This document shows positions 28,660-39,958 of a stretch of 56,356 nt of DNA, in pieces (the stretch's first letter is position 1; every line of letters starts with the position of its first letter). The notes under the pieces are model-generated. The model searched no databases. It was not told where the DNA came from and saw only the letters and a list, made by a program, of their open reading frames with translations. The position numbers and the translations under genes were made by a program. The stretch is taken from the NCBI GenBank assembly GCA_045599065.1, contig JAZRVJ010000007.1, positions 1 through 56,356 of the forward strand, written 5' to 3'. Origin of the DNA: Hennigella sp045599065. GTDB lineage: Bacteria; Bacillota_I; Bacilli_A; Mycoplasmatales; Mycoplasmoidaceae.

Positions 28660-29835
28660 CTATTTATATTTCTTTGCTTCTTTTTTTCAACAAGCAGCTA
28701 CTTGTTTAGCTACACCGATAGCAACTTTTTTATCAAGTGCTGATGGCATAATGTTGTCTCTTGTTGGGTGTTTAACCATACCAGCAATAGCTCTAGCAGC
28801 AGCGTGCTTCATAGATTCAGTAATTTGTTTTGCTCTTACTGATAAAGCACCCTTAAAGATACCTGGGAATGCTTGTAAGTTATTAATTTGGTTAGGGAAG
28901 TCACTTCTTCCTGTACCAATAATGTAAGCTCCTGCTTTCTTAGCAACATCAGGCATAATTTCTGGTATTGGGTTAGCCATAGCAAAGATAATTGGTTTCT
29001 TTGCCATTAACTTAACTCATTCAGGTTTTAAGCAGTTAGGGGCTGAAACACCTATAAAGATATCAGCACCCTTAAGTGCATCTTTTAATACACCCTTACG
29101 GTGTTTCTTATTTTTACCTTTTTTAGCAGCAGCTACTTGGTATTTGTTAAAGATCTTTGTTTTCTTTGGATCAACAACACCTGCACGATCAACAAAGATC
29201 ATGTTACCAATACCCATATCAAGTAATAAGTTTCCAATAGCTAGCCCTGCAGAACCTGCACCATTAATAACTACTGTAACATCTTTTCATTTCTTACCAA
29301 CTACTTTTAAAGCGTTAGTTGTAGCAGCAGCTACAACAATAGCTGTACCGTGTTGGTCATCGTGAAATACTGGGATGTCACAAAGTTTTTTAAGTCTTTT
29401 TTCTACTTCGATACATCTTGGCGCACCAATATCTTCAAGGTTGATACCACCAAACGAACCAGAGATTAGATAAATAGTTCTTACTAATTCATCTACATCC
29501 TTGCTTCTAATACAAATAGGTACTGCATCTACACCACCAAAAGTTTTAAATAGCGCACATTTGCCTTCCATAACTGGCATACCAGCTTCAGGACCAATAT
29601 CTCCTAGTCCTAATACTGCTGTACCATCAGTAATAACAGCTATAGTGTTATTTCTATTAGTTAAATCTCAAGATTTTTTATAATCTTTATTAATTTCAAT
29701 ACAAGGTTGTGCTACTCCAGGAGTGTACATTAAAGATAAATCGTGTTTATCCTTAATAGCATATTTAACCTTAGTTTCAATTTTTCCTTTTAGTTTAGCA
29801 TGTAATGCTAAAGATTCTTTTGCAATTGAAGTCAT
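28660..29835 (-). CDS. Malic enzyme (malate to pyruvate, NAD(P)-dependent)
   Basis: Malic enzyme oxidatively decarboxylates malate to pyruvate and CO2, giving NAD(P)H. The 391-residue protein is the short bacterial type. Family motifs are SLMYTPGVAQPC with the catalytic Tyr, TDGTAVLGLGDIGPEAGMPVMEGK, DIGAPRC, FHDDQHGTAIV with metal ligands, and the dinucleotide loop NGAGSAGLA. After strand two there is FVDRAG; the Asp does not settle NAD versus NADP. ATG 29835 was chosen because AAAGGA lies at the right distance and the family begins there. It is in one operon with the permease (19-base gap). Confidence 0.93.
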
Positions 29836-29854
29836 TTTACTATTTCCTTTCATA

Positions 29855-31603
29855 TTAAATTTGACCTTCGTTGTTTGCTGTTTCGGCACCTGCTTCTGCC
29901 ATGTCCACTTCTACTATTGGCGTTTGAACTTGAACAGCTGTTTGTTCTCCATTTGAAGTAGTTGCGACACCAATAGAGTATTTTTGATACTTCTTGGCAC
30001 TTTCTCATATTAATGGGTATGGATAATGTCTATCAGTAACAATAATGGCGATATCATTTAAGAATGGGAATAGGATGAAGAAGATAGCTGCTGATCAGAA
30101 GACAATAGCTGCTTGTCAGTTATAGAATCCTAAACCGCTTCTATATCCTTCCTTAACCATCGCAAATCCAAATGAGTTGGCTGATGTCATCATAGGAGCT
30201 AGTGCACATTGAATTCCAAATTGATATACAACACTGTATAAGAATGCAAAGAAGCAACCTATTACTGAAACGATACCAAATGGTACAAAGTATCCTACTT
30301 TATGAACTTCGTGCTTGTTTGTCTTTCTATTAATCAAACCACCAAGAACTACAATACCATAGATACCAAAGTAGAATAAAACAGCTAATGTACTAATTCC
30401 ATCATATATTTGACTAGTATTAAGCATTGCTGATGGAATTATCATCACGACTCATAAGAATAAACTTAGAATTCCAAAGATTGCAAATCCACCTAACAAT
30501 GGGCGTTTTTGTGTAAGTTTTTGTCCTCATTTATATCCTGCAATCATCTTATCATCAACTAATGCTTGTGTAGATGATATACCTGCCATTGCACAACCAT
30601 TAATAACACCGAGTGCAGCAATAACAATACATACTGAAATAAAGCAAACACTAACAATATAACCAATTTTATTTGTAATTGCGGCTTGCAATACTAAGTA
30701 TGGGTTACCTGTTCCTAATGTAATTTCGGCAATTGTAATTAAGATTTGTGCTGTTCCAGCAATAATCATTGCATATACAATTGACTTAGGAACGTTCTTT
30801 TCAGGGTTTTCTACTTGACCTTGAACGTTACCGATAACTAGGAATGAGTCGAAAGCAAATAGAATAGCTGGAATTGATTTAAATACTCCACCTATTGTAA
30901 ATGATCCAGAATCAGATCATCTAATTGTAGTCTCACCAAATTGTTCAATAATTTGCTTAATATAAACATTGCTTCACATTCCTGCGCCTAGAATGAAACC
31001 AAACACTAATCCAATAATAATAATCATTAAGATTGGAAAGAATTTAATGAAAGTAGCAAATTTAGCTACAGCCCCACCAAATTTCTTTGATAATAGGTTA
31101 GTTGTCATGAAGAACGAAATTAGGAACAATGCCATACACATAACAATTAATGTTGTTCATTTGTCGTCAATTCCAAGTAAACTTGCAGTAAACTTGTTAT
31201 GGCCAAGTGCTGCAAAGTAAATTTGGAAAATGGCAATCGAGCAATAGATTCCCATGGAAACTAGCTTAGCGGTATAGTAGAAACTTGATTGTGTTAAACT
31301 TACGTGTCTACCGAAGTTATAACCAATAAACTTTTCAGACCAACCAGCTAAACCGGCGTTGGCGTTCTTCAAACCTTTTACCGTAACTATTTCAGCATAG
31401 CTGAAAGCGGTAAATAAGGCAATAACAGCTGCAAGTATTCAAGATAGAACTACACCAATAGAGTTATAGTTATTGTTCTTAAATACCGAACCATTTTTAA
31501 AGAATATACCAACACCAACAACGGCAGCAATAATAATACTTATTGATCCACCAAGACCAATTTTGCCAGCAGTTTGTTTTGATACTGTTGATTTAATCTT
31601 CAT
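29855..31603 (-). CDS. APC-superfamily amino-acid permease
   Basis: This is a 582-residue membrane protein with about 12-14 TM segments. The N-terminal GLGGSISIIIAAVVGVGIFFKNG is the helix-breaking substrate motif of APC permeases (GSxIGxGIF type). The central region FAFDSFLVIGNVQGQVENPEKNVPKSI matches the family's conserved loop (E.xNP.+..P.+I). A C-terminal acidic tail of about 40 residues is present. The start overlaps the stop of the upstream dipeptidase by one base (TAATG), so translation is coupled. The likely role is uptake of amino acids freed by the two surface dipeptidases; the actual amino acid is unknown. Confidence 0.88.
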
Positions 31604-33447
31604 TATTTTCTACTCCTTTCTTCAGGCTTTAATTTTTCAAATACACCTAACATTGTTTTAATAACTGAATTAACGGTTTTTGTATATAGCATTTCATTTA
31701 TACTGTGTGGTTCGAGCACCGTTGGACCAATTGCTGAAATCGATAAGTCTTTAGGCCCTCTAGCCTTTAATTGACTTAACTCTAGCCACGAATGTTCATT
31801 GAATTCCTGTATGTCGTATCCTAAATCATCACCAGCACTCTTAATCAATTTTCTAAGCTTTGAATTGTCATCAGTTCAAGGAATTGCATATGATGTCGGT
31901 GTTCAACCTCTACGTGCATCACCATCCCACGTCCACTCAGCATCAGTTTTATCTTGGGTAGCAAAATATTCCTCCATAAATAATCCATCTCATTTAAGTG
32001 GGTCAGTTTCCTTTGTTGGATCAACATCGCCTAATCATTTAGTTAATACGCTTCTGCCCATTACTTCTAAATGAACAAAACCTTTTTTATTTGAATACCC
32101 ATTTTCATATTCTCTTGAATCAAGCATTCTAATGCCGCTAATATTTCGACTTGTTTTAGGCGTCCCGTCTGGAAAAATATCATTTTCTGGTCCATATACT
32201 AAATTACAAACAAATTTACATAAGTTGTAGGTGTCAGTTGATGTGACAACCCCTCCTTTTGCACTATCTGCATCCCAATAGTCTAATGCTATTTCAAAAT
32301 TCTTTTCATTTGGATAACGATTCTTTAATTGGTCTTGGAATGATTTTATTTTTTCTCAAATTGTTTTTTCATCTGGCCATTTTTCATCAGCAGCAAAAGA
32401 AACTGCAAAATAATTTGGAATCGCGTTCGTATTGATGAATTTATCTTCTTCTCTTATCTTTTCATCTATCTTTTTTTCAGCCATTTTAAATATTTGTATG
32501 TGGCCGCGTTTTTTTGTTTTATCGTAACCACACATTTGTGTAAGCAATGTAAAGGCTTCTAAAATGGGATTTATTCTATGATCATTAATATATTTGGCAC
32601 TATGACCACCAAGCAAACCTTGAAAGATGATTGTTCAACCGTGATCATATATATATTCAATATCAGCACTTGATGGTTTTGCGCCAGGTATTGTAGGAAC
32701 TAAGTCTAGTTGTCGTTCTCAATTGGCTTGAACAAATCCAGCAGCAGAGTCACAAACTCTTTTTTCTTGTTCCAAGTCAATGTTTAATAAGTAAGGGAAC
32801 CCTTTTAGTCAATCATTTGGTACAGATGCTGCACCTGATGGCCCATCTTCTTCATCAGTAGTCATTAAGATTCTGATAAGGCCGTGTTTAAAGCTATCTC
32901 TATTTTTTGTCAATGCAAGAGCAATAGCCACTCCAATACCATTATCAGCCCCTAAAGATGAAGAGAAGTTGTTGGTATGAATTACTTCTTTTCCGTCTCT
33001 TCTATCATAAACTGGAATAGGATAATCTTCTGCCAATGTTTTTGTAGGATCAGTTACCCAAACCATATCAGTATGACATTGAATTATGATAGGGTCATAA
33101 TATCTTGTTTCTGGAGAGTTTGGCATTATGTCATATTTTAAATTATGTCCCCAATCTTTTTCGGCCGTTTGTTCGCTTATAGGAGGCTCATAGTTATCAA
33201 ACATAACAGCGTCTTTGCCTAGACCGAATGTATTTTCAACCCTATCTTTAATGTATTCACAAACCTTTTTTGTGTGAAAAGTTGGTCTTGGAATTGTGCA
33301 TAAATCAATGAATTCACTTATAGTGTCTTGATAAAGTTTATCAGAAAATGTTTTTGTAGCACAACTGCTCAAAACAAATAATGGTCCAGCTAAGGTTAGC
33401 GGGGCAATCATTGCTGATAAAACTTTAATTTTTTTATTTTTTTTCAT
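31603..33447 (-). CDS. PepD-type (M20) dipeptidase lipoprotein 1
   Basis: Metal-dependent M20 dipeptidases of the PepD type cleave dipeptides to free amino acids. The 614-residue protein has the family motifs QCHTDMVW (zinc His/Asp), LGADNGIG, TTDEEDG with the general-base Glu, and GLLGGHSAKYINDHR. Unlike cytosolic PepD it carries a signal peptide with lipobox VLSSC at about residue 28, so it should sit on the outer surface. The frame has many TGA-encoded Trp and no real stop; I checked the gaps. It lies between a homologue and the permease in one operon. Confidence 0.88.
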
Positions 33448-33459
33448 TGTGTTAAGAGA

Positions 33460-35586
33460 TTATTTGTTTTCAGGTCAAGGTTGTGGGTCAAGTCCTTTGG
33501 TGTTTTGTGTCATAAACAACACTACTTTAATATAAGAGTTTATAGTATCTGTTCAAACTGTTTCGTTAATAGTGTGTGTTTCTTCAATTGTCGGACCAAA
33601 ACACACCATATTTGGATAACCTTCATATGGTGGATGTGGGTCAGAAGCATTTGGAGAGTTAAAAATTCTTGGGAAGGAAGCAATTTCTAGTCAAGCATGA
33701 CTATTAATCTTTTTTGGTTTATATTTAAATCCTTGATACGATTCTACAACTCTATTTAGTAGTTTATTTTCATTTCCCTCGGGGGCTGGTCAAACCGGTA
33801 AATTAACGTGCTCAATTTCTTTTTTTGGATCAATTATCCCTTGAAGGTTATGATCTATCGAAACGTGAATATCGTTAGTAAATTCAATTAATTGTGCTTC
33901 AAGAGCAGATCTTGCAATAGAATCGAATGCAAAAGCAAATTTATCATCTTTTGCTCCAAATTGAGTTTCAGGAATATAAGATAGTGAGAATGGAGCAAAG
34001 TTACAACTTGTCAAAACTTCACCGTTTGGGAATCATGAAAGTGGCCCAAATCACAAACTCTTTGAAAATTGAATCATTTGTTGTGACATTGTGTTGCATA
34101 GTGCAGGAACTTTTCCGTCTTCAGAAAATTGCTCAGGTATTGTCTTACAAATTTCAACTCCTATTTTTAGGTTTACCTCTCTTGGGTACTCAGATTTATA
34201 TATTTGTGTCCATGCGTCTTTTTTATCATCTAATACATCTTCCAAAGATTTTTCAGGATTTTCAGGATCAGCACCTTCTACTGGTAAAATAGCATATCCA
34301 CCAGCTTCACTACAAATAGAATATGGAGAGTCCCCTGAAGCGATATATGTTAATTCAAAGTTTTCATTATGGAAATTCAAAACATGAATTAAAATTTGTA
34401 ATGCATTTGCAAATCCATTATTGATATCATAACCAGAGTGACCACCATGTAGCCCACTTATGTGAAAACCCACCAATCTTTTATCAGCAGCACCTGTAAG
34501 CTCGGCATCGAAATCGTATGTTTTTACTGTTTCACTTGGTCCCTCACCTGTGTGTTTAATTTCACTTTTTAAGTGACATTCATGAACACCAGCGGCTGAT
34601 TGGAAAATCTCATTTTTTGTTTTTCCATCCAAACTGATAATGTTATAGTATTCAAAATTTGGTCCAAAAGGGTATCAATTGCTATCATCACCAACTAATG
34701 GTCTATCTTGTTGAACACTAACGGATTTTTCCTTGCCATTGTACAAGGATGTAAAATTTCCTTTTCTTAATTGGTCATAGAATAAAACGTCAGCTCCTGA
34801 AGCTAAAATATCTTCAGCACCATCTGGGTCAAAAAAGTTAGCTGATCCAGATTCATCACATGTAAATAACAATCTAATTTTACAGTGGTTGAATTCTTTA
34901 TAATGTGCAGCAATAGCCATCATCAATGCACACCCTAGTCCATTATCAGCTCCAAGCGATGTGTTACCATCAGATGACATAAGTTCAGAATCTTGGTCAT
35001 ATTCAATGGAAACGGCACCTTCTTTGCTATGTAATCAATTGCTGTGCGCTTTTTTTCATGTTGCATCATCAACGTTCCCAGCAAATTCAATATTCATATC
35101 CATATGAGCTTGAAGAGTAATTGGTTTGGCATCTTGAAATTCACTTCCAACAGCAGGAATGTCATACCATAAATTACCATAATGTTCTAGTCCAGTATCA
35201 GGAAATTTAGGGTCATGTAACGCTAATTGATAATAATCGTTATCATAATGTTCATCAGAACCATGATCATTATCAAGAGCGGATTGAATGGCATCTTTAA
35301 CTTGATCGATGCGCGTTCATTCATCATATCCTGTAGGACTTTGTCATAATCCATCCCTTTCGCCCAAATTAGCCATTTTTTCTCATACAAAGTTAAACAT
35401 TTGAGCTTCAGCATAAGTTGGTCTACGCAAGGCAGCCATTTCCATGAAAATGCTTATTTGTGTTTCTTTAATTGCTTCTGCTATCTCATCAAAATTTGCA
35501 TTCGAACATGATGTAAATAACATAGGAATTGGGGTTGCAGCTGCGGATGCAACCAAAATTGGTTTAATAAATTTTATCTTTTTCAT
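33460..35586 (-). CDS. PepD-type (M20) dipeptidase lipoprotein 2
   Basis: The 708-residue lipoprotein has lipobox MLFTSC at about residue 27. Zinc-site motifs are QAHMDMN, LGADNGLG, FTCDESGS and GLHGGHSGYDI, so the PepD fold and metal ligands are kept, with Ser-Gly-Ser after the catalytic Glu instead of the usual Thr-Gly. It is about 95 residues longer than its neighbour, and the two are diverged paralogues. It is the first gene of the operon that runs through dipeptidase 1, permease, malic enzyme and a lipoprotein. Extracellular dipeptide hydrolysis is inferred. Confidence 0.85.
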
Positions 35587-35632
35587 AATGTCTATATTAT
35601 ATATTAAATAATTTTCGTAGAAAATTATTTAA

Positions 35633-35669
35633 AAAACACCCAAACTAACTTAATAGTTTAGGGTGTTTT
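35633..35669 (-). terminator. Terminator of the second fumarase/aspartase-type gene
   Basis: The long stem AAAACACCCAAACTA pairs with TAGTTT-A-GGGTGTTTT with one bulge. On the minus strand it follows the stop at 35698. Confidence 0.85.
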
Positions 35670-35697
35670 GTATATTATAAGACTAATTTAACTTTTA

Positions 35698-37137
35698 CTA
35701 GTTAAAACACATTTTCTTAGGGTTAACGTGTTTATCGTAATCTCTTTCAGAAATGTATCCTAGCTTATGAGCAGCTTGCTTTAAAGTTAGACCATGTCTT
35801 TGAGCATATAAAGCAATTTCTGCTGACTTGTGGTAACCAATAACATCTTTTAGTGCAGTAACTAGCATTAATGAGTTATCAACATAGTATTTCATCTTCT
35901 TAGGGTTAACTGTAATACCAGCACAACAATTCTTGTTGAATGATTTGATGTAGTTTGCAAAGTAGTTTACAGAGTTTGCAAAGTTTGCAAATTGGATAGT
36001 ACCAAATGTGTTAAGTTCAAAGTTAGCACCACCACCTAATCATGCTACAACGATGTCTCTGCCTACAACGTCAACGCACATCATAGACATACCTTCACAT
36101 TGTGTTGGATTAACTTTTCCTGGCATGATTGAAGATCCGGGTTCGTTTTGAGGAATGTTAATTTCTCCAAAACCAGATCTTGGCCCAGAAGCTAAGAATC
36201 TAACGTCCATAGAGATCTTGTATAGGTTCATAGCCAATGCTTTAATAGCACCGTGAACAAATATTAGAGCATCTTTAGATCATGTAGAATAGAACAAGTT
36301 TGGAACAACTTCAAATTTCTTAGCTACAGAATAATGTCTATTCTTGTAAAGAACTTTGTTTAATGCGTCGCAACAATACTTAGCATATCCTTTTTTCAAA
36401 GGACAAGTCGAACCAGTACCTACAGCTGTTGCACCCATTGTACAGTAGTACAAGGAGTCAAGAGCCTTAACGATCATTCCTCTTGCATTTTCACAAGCAA
36501 ATCTTCATCCAGATACTTCTTGTCCAAATGTAATAGGAACCGCGTCTTGAATGTGAGTTCTACCTAATTTAACTAGGTGTTTGTGTTTTCTTTCTAGCTT
36601 ATGGTAAGTTTTAATCAAACCATCAAGTGCAGGTAAAAGTTTGTTTTCAACAATGTAAATAGCACAAAGGTTTGCAGCTGTTGGATAAGCGTCGTTTGTT
36701 GATTGTGACATATTTACGTGGTCATTTTCATGAATGTATGGTCATTCTTTACCAGCCAATTGGCAAGCTCTACGAGCAATAACTTCGTTAACATTCATAT
36801 TAGTTTGAGTACCAGCTCCTGCTTGATAAGCATTAGTTGGGAAGTGTCTATCTAGTCTTCCAGACATAACTTCTTCACAAGCTTTTCTAATCAAAGAAGC
36901 ACGTCTGTGATCTAACTTGCCACATTTTTCATTTGCTGTTGCAGCTGCGTGTTTTACGGCACCAAAAGCGTGGATTAAATCCAAACTAACTTTTTGATCA
37001 GCAATACGGAAGTTTTTTGTACTTCTTTGTGTTTGAGCACCTCAAAGAGCTCAAGTTGGAACTTTCATTTCACCCAATGAGTCGTGTTCAATTCTAAATT
37101 TAGCTCTTTTAGCTAATTTTCTTTTTGATTTTTTCAT
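35698..37137 (-). CDS. Fumarase/aspartase superfamily enzyme, candidate aspartase
   Basis: This 479-residue member of the class II fumarase/aspartase family is diverged from the FumC at 25212. Some active-site pieces are aspartase-like: AGAGTQTNMNVNE (fumarases have GSGTQ), QSTNDAYPTA (fumarases QSSND), and GRTHIQDAVP (fumarases DATP). Others are fumarase-like: FLASGPRSGFGEI and NEPGSSIMPGKVNPTQCE. It has an extra basic N-terminus (MKKSKRKLAKRAK). It may deaminate aspartate to fumarate or be a second fumarase. GGGAG precedes ATG 37137. The gene has its own promoter with a 26-bp palindrome and its own terminator. Confidence 0.88.
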
Positions 37138-37170
37138 TTGTTTTTTCTCCCACTTAAAATTATAGACCAA

Positions 37171-37196
37171 AATATAAATAATATATTATTTATATT
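37171..37196. promoter_or_regulatory. Uninterrupted 26-bp palindrome between divergent genes
   Basis: Half-sites AATATAAATAATA and TATTATTTATATT join with no spacer. The palindrome covers the expected -35 region of the fumarase/aspartase-type gene, whose -10 (ATTATA on the plus strand) is at 37159-37164. It lies upstream of the coaE promoter as well. It is a candidate operator. Confidence 0.45.
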
Positions 37197-37211
37197 CATC
37201 AAGTTTTTCTC

Positions 37212-37217
37212 TATAAT
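37212..37217 (+). promoter_or_regulatory. -10 box for coaE
   Basis: TATAAT lies eight bases before the ATG, giving a leaderless or nearly leaderless mRNA. Confidence 0.5.
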
Positions 37218-37225
37218 TTAGTCAT

Positions 37226-37834
37226 ATGAAAATATGTATTACAGGTAAACCTTGTTCTGGTAAAACATTAGCCGTGAGTTATATCAAAAAAGCAGGATAT
37301 AACACATGAATCGCTGATGAATTTATTAGAAAAATTTATCTTAAAAATAAACCAGTATATAACCTTATTAAAAAGCATTTTGGAAGTAAATTTATTAACC
37401 AAAATGAAGTTAATCGTAAAGCTCTTGGTCGCTTAGTTTTTAACAACAAAAAAGCTTTGGAAAAATTAAATAAATTAATGAATCCTTTAATAAAAAAAGA
37501 GATTATAAAATTAAACAAAAATAAGAAATGATTTATTGAGTTGGGAACATACATTTTTTATCCTCAAGATTTTAGAAAATGTTTTGACAAAATTGTGTTA
37601 ATTTTTAACAACCAAAATTGAAAGAAATCCACACAAAATAAAAAATTCTCTTACTTGAAAAAGATTCCCACATTCTTTGTGGAAAAGTCCAAAAAAGCGT
37701 CTCGTTCTATATTAAATATAGATAAAACCTATTGTTCTGCTTACCCTATAAATGTGGATATCTTTGTTAATAACTCACAATCTAAAAAGATTTTCAAAAA
37801 TAATATTTTAAAAATTTGTGCACTATTAAAATAA
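37226..37834 (+). CDS. coaE: Dephospho-CoA kinase
   Basis: CoaE catalyses the last step of CoA synthesis. The 202-residue protein has a P-loop GKPCSGKT at residues 7-14, an Asp in IADEFIRKIY, and NEVNRKALGRLVFNN, the conserved CoaE lid and substrate region. The rest is divergent and Lys-rich, as in other mycoplasmas. At least four TGA-encoded Trp split the frame. It is followed by dnaB and dnaI, a linkage seen in Firmicutes. Confidence 0.85.
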
Positions 37835-37918
37835 TCCTTAATAATGTAAGTACTCTTGGAAATAACTTAACCAAGAACAAATCATATAAATACATTAAAT
37901 AAGGAGATTGAATTAAAT

Positions 37919-39049
37919 ATGTCAAAGGCATTTTTCTTTAACGCAAAAAAGTCAAATGAATTTAGACTTAATTTAACTTCTTTATATGATTTGTATCTTC
38001 CAATTATTGGCCAATCTGCAACTAACTTCTACATGTTACTAAACAACATGGTTGAAGCTAATGTTAAAAACAACAATTTAACTTTCAATTCAAACTTAAT
38101 TTGTAGACAACTAAACATTTCTACAGATGAATTGGTTACAGCTAAAGAAAAACTAGAAGCAACTGGGTTGTTGTCAACATATGTTTCAACTAATGTTAAT
38201 AAGGATAATATCTTTATTCTTGTTCTAAACTCATGTTTAGACTATGAAACATTCGTTGCTAACCCTAAATTCAAAACTTTGTTAATTAACCATATAGGAA
38301 CAACAAACTTTGAATATCTAGAATATAAATTTATGCCAGAGCAAGATCTATTAGAAGCTATAGAAGTAACTACTAGCTTTGAAAAGGTCTTTAATAATGA
38401 ACAATTAAAGAGAGTAAGAACAATAGATTTTGAATCTTTATATAAAAATATTCAAAAAACCACTTCATTACCTATTGTCATTAATGAAAACTGCAAGAAG
38501 ATCATCGAGAATGTTTATGTTAAATATCAATTATCTTTGCATGATATAGAGATGATCATTTACGACTCTATTAATGAAACAGATGGACATTTAGAAGCTA
38601 ATGGCAATCTATTAATCCAAAACTTTAATAAATTCATTAATGGTCAAGTTAATATTTCATTAGTAAATATCAATAGAGACTTTAAACTTTTCTATGGCCA
38701 ATTAAACCAAGAGCAAGAAGATAAAATAATTAATGATTACAAAGTATGCAATGCAGAATTGTATCTATGTTCAATCTTCAAAAGATCATTAACTAGAGAA
38801 GAAAAAAATATTATTGCTACATTAAGAAGCAAATACCATCTTAATGATGAAATCATTAATGTATTGGTAGACTTTAGCTTAAATAAGACTAATGGTAAAT
38901 TAAACAAAAAATATTTAACAAAGGCTGCCAATAGTATTAATGGCTTAGGATTAATAAACTCTGCTCAAGTCATTAATCACTTCAAAAAAGCATTAGTTGA
39001 TAATACTGTTTCAATTGAAAAAGAAGAAACTGTATTAGAAAGCATATAG
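37919..39049 (+). CDS. dnaB: DnaB-type replication initiation protein (DnaD/DnaB fold)
   Basis: Firmicute DnaB is a helicase-loading initiation protein, not the helicase itself. The 376-residue protein lies directly upstream of the loader ATPase DnaI. Its N-terminal winged-helix part (LTSLYDLYLPIIGQSATNFYMLL) is typical of the DnaB DDBH1 region, and a DnaB_2-like helical part follows (VKYQLSLHDIEMIIYDS). AAGGAG precedes the ATG. It contains no TGA codon. The identification rests on fold-like motifs and on position between coaE and dnaI. Confidence 0.8.
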   Translation: MSKAFFFNAKKSNEFRLNLTSLYDLYLPIIGQSATNFYMLLNNMVEANVKNNNLTFNSNLICRQLNISTDELVTAKEKLEATGLLSTYVSTNVNKDNIFILVLNSCLDYETFVANPKFKTLLINHIGTTNFEYLEYKFMPEQDLLEAIEVTTSFEKVFNNEQLKRVRTIDFESLYKNIQKTTSLPIVINENCKKIIENVYVKYQLSLHDIEMIIYDSINETDGHLEANGNLLIQNFNKFINGQVNISLVNINRDFKLFYGQLNQEQEDKIINDYKVCNAELYLCSIFKRSLTREEKNIIATLRSKYHLNDEIINVLVDFSLNKTNGKLNKKYLTKAANSINGLGLINSAQVINHFKKALVDNTVSIEKEETVLESI

Positions 39050-39050
39050 T

Positions 39051-39935
39051 ATGGCTAAGAAAACTAAAGATATTTCTCTAGAAAAGATCTTTGCCTATAA
39101 GTCCTTCAAAGCTTTAGACCTAACTGAAGCTGAAAAACAAAAATGAGCAGATGTTTGTAAAGAAATTTACTTCCAAGATGCAGCTTGCGCTGCATTACCT
39201 CCTGACCAATGCTGTAATACTAGTTTCATCCACAATTTCCTAACAAGAGATGAAATCTCAGGAGAAGTTGTTTTGAGAGCAAGAACATGTGAAAAAAGAA
39301 AGCTTCATACAAACTATCTAGTTCAACAATTTGCAAAAACTAAATTAGCTTTATCTTTAATTAATGATAAAAAAGTATTTAGTATTGAACCAGATGAACA
39401 AAAAATAAATAATTTTTTGTTAAACTCTATTAAAACAAATGAAATTGTAGGATTCTATTTCTTTGGAGATGTGGGTATAGGTAAGACCCACAAAATGATT
39501 AGCTACTGTAATGATATGATTGTTAAAAACGACCGTACAGTCGCATATGTCTTTTTACCTGAATTAGTAAGACAAATGCGTGAAAACTTTACAGACAGTT
39601 CCCAAGCTAATAAGGACTTAATTGATCGTTGCTGCGTAGCAGATATATTGGTTTTAGATGACTTTGGTGCTGAGTACACATCACCTTGATTCTATTTAAA
39701 TTTCCTTCTTATTATTCTTAACTACAGATGTGAAACTGAAAAGCCAATCATCTTTGTTTCAAACTTTAGTTTTGAGAAGATAGTAAAACTTCTTGAATCT
39801 AGAATGAAACATGTAGATAAGGGTGCCATTGATAAAGAATACCAAGAAGTGATGGTTAAGCGTCTTACAAGTAGACTAAAACAATTGATCAACAACAAGT
39901 GCGCAACTTACAAAGCAAAAAATCGAAGAAAATAA
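39051..39935 (+). CDS. dnaI: Primosomal helicase loader DnaI
   Basis: DnaI is an AAA+ ATPase that loads the replicative helicase. The 294-residue protein has an N-terminal Cys-rich region (CAALPPDQCC, RTCEKRK) that resembles the zinc domain of Bacillus DnaI. Walker A is GDVGIGKTH, Walker B is ILVLDDFGAE, and sensor 1 lies in PIIFVSNFSF. The ATG follows the dnaB stop by one base. Two TGA-encoded Trp (KQKWAD and SPWFY) are used. A bidirectional terminator follows directly. Confidence 0.9.
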
Positions 39936-39958
39936 CTAGGTTTTACCTAGTTATTTTT
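39931..39958. terminator. Bidirectional terminator after dnaI
   Basis: Arms AATAACTAGGT and ACCTAGTTATT enclose a TTT loop with flanking T runs. It is shared with the minus-strand nucleotidase gene. Confidence 0.85.

Noticed and set aside
28687..29889. Start of malic enzyme at an upstream codon (residues MPKQQTTKV...)
   Set aside because: That reading overlaps the permease end without a ribosome site; ATG 29835 has AAAGGA and matches the family N-terminus.
37835..37918. TCTTGG...CCAAGA inverted repeat before dnaB as a terminator or operator
   Set aside because: The arms are only 6 bp with an 11-base loop and no T run; too weak to claim.
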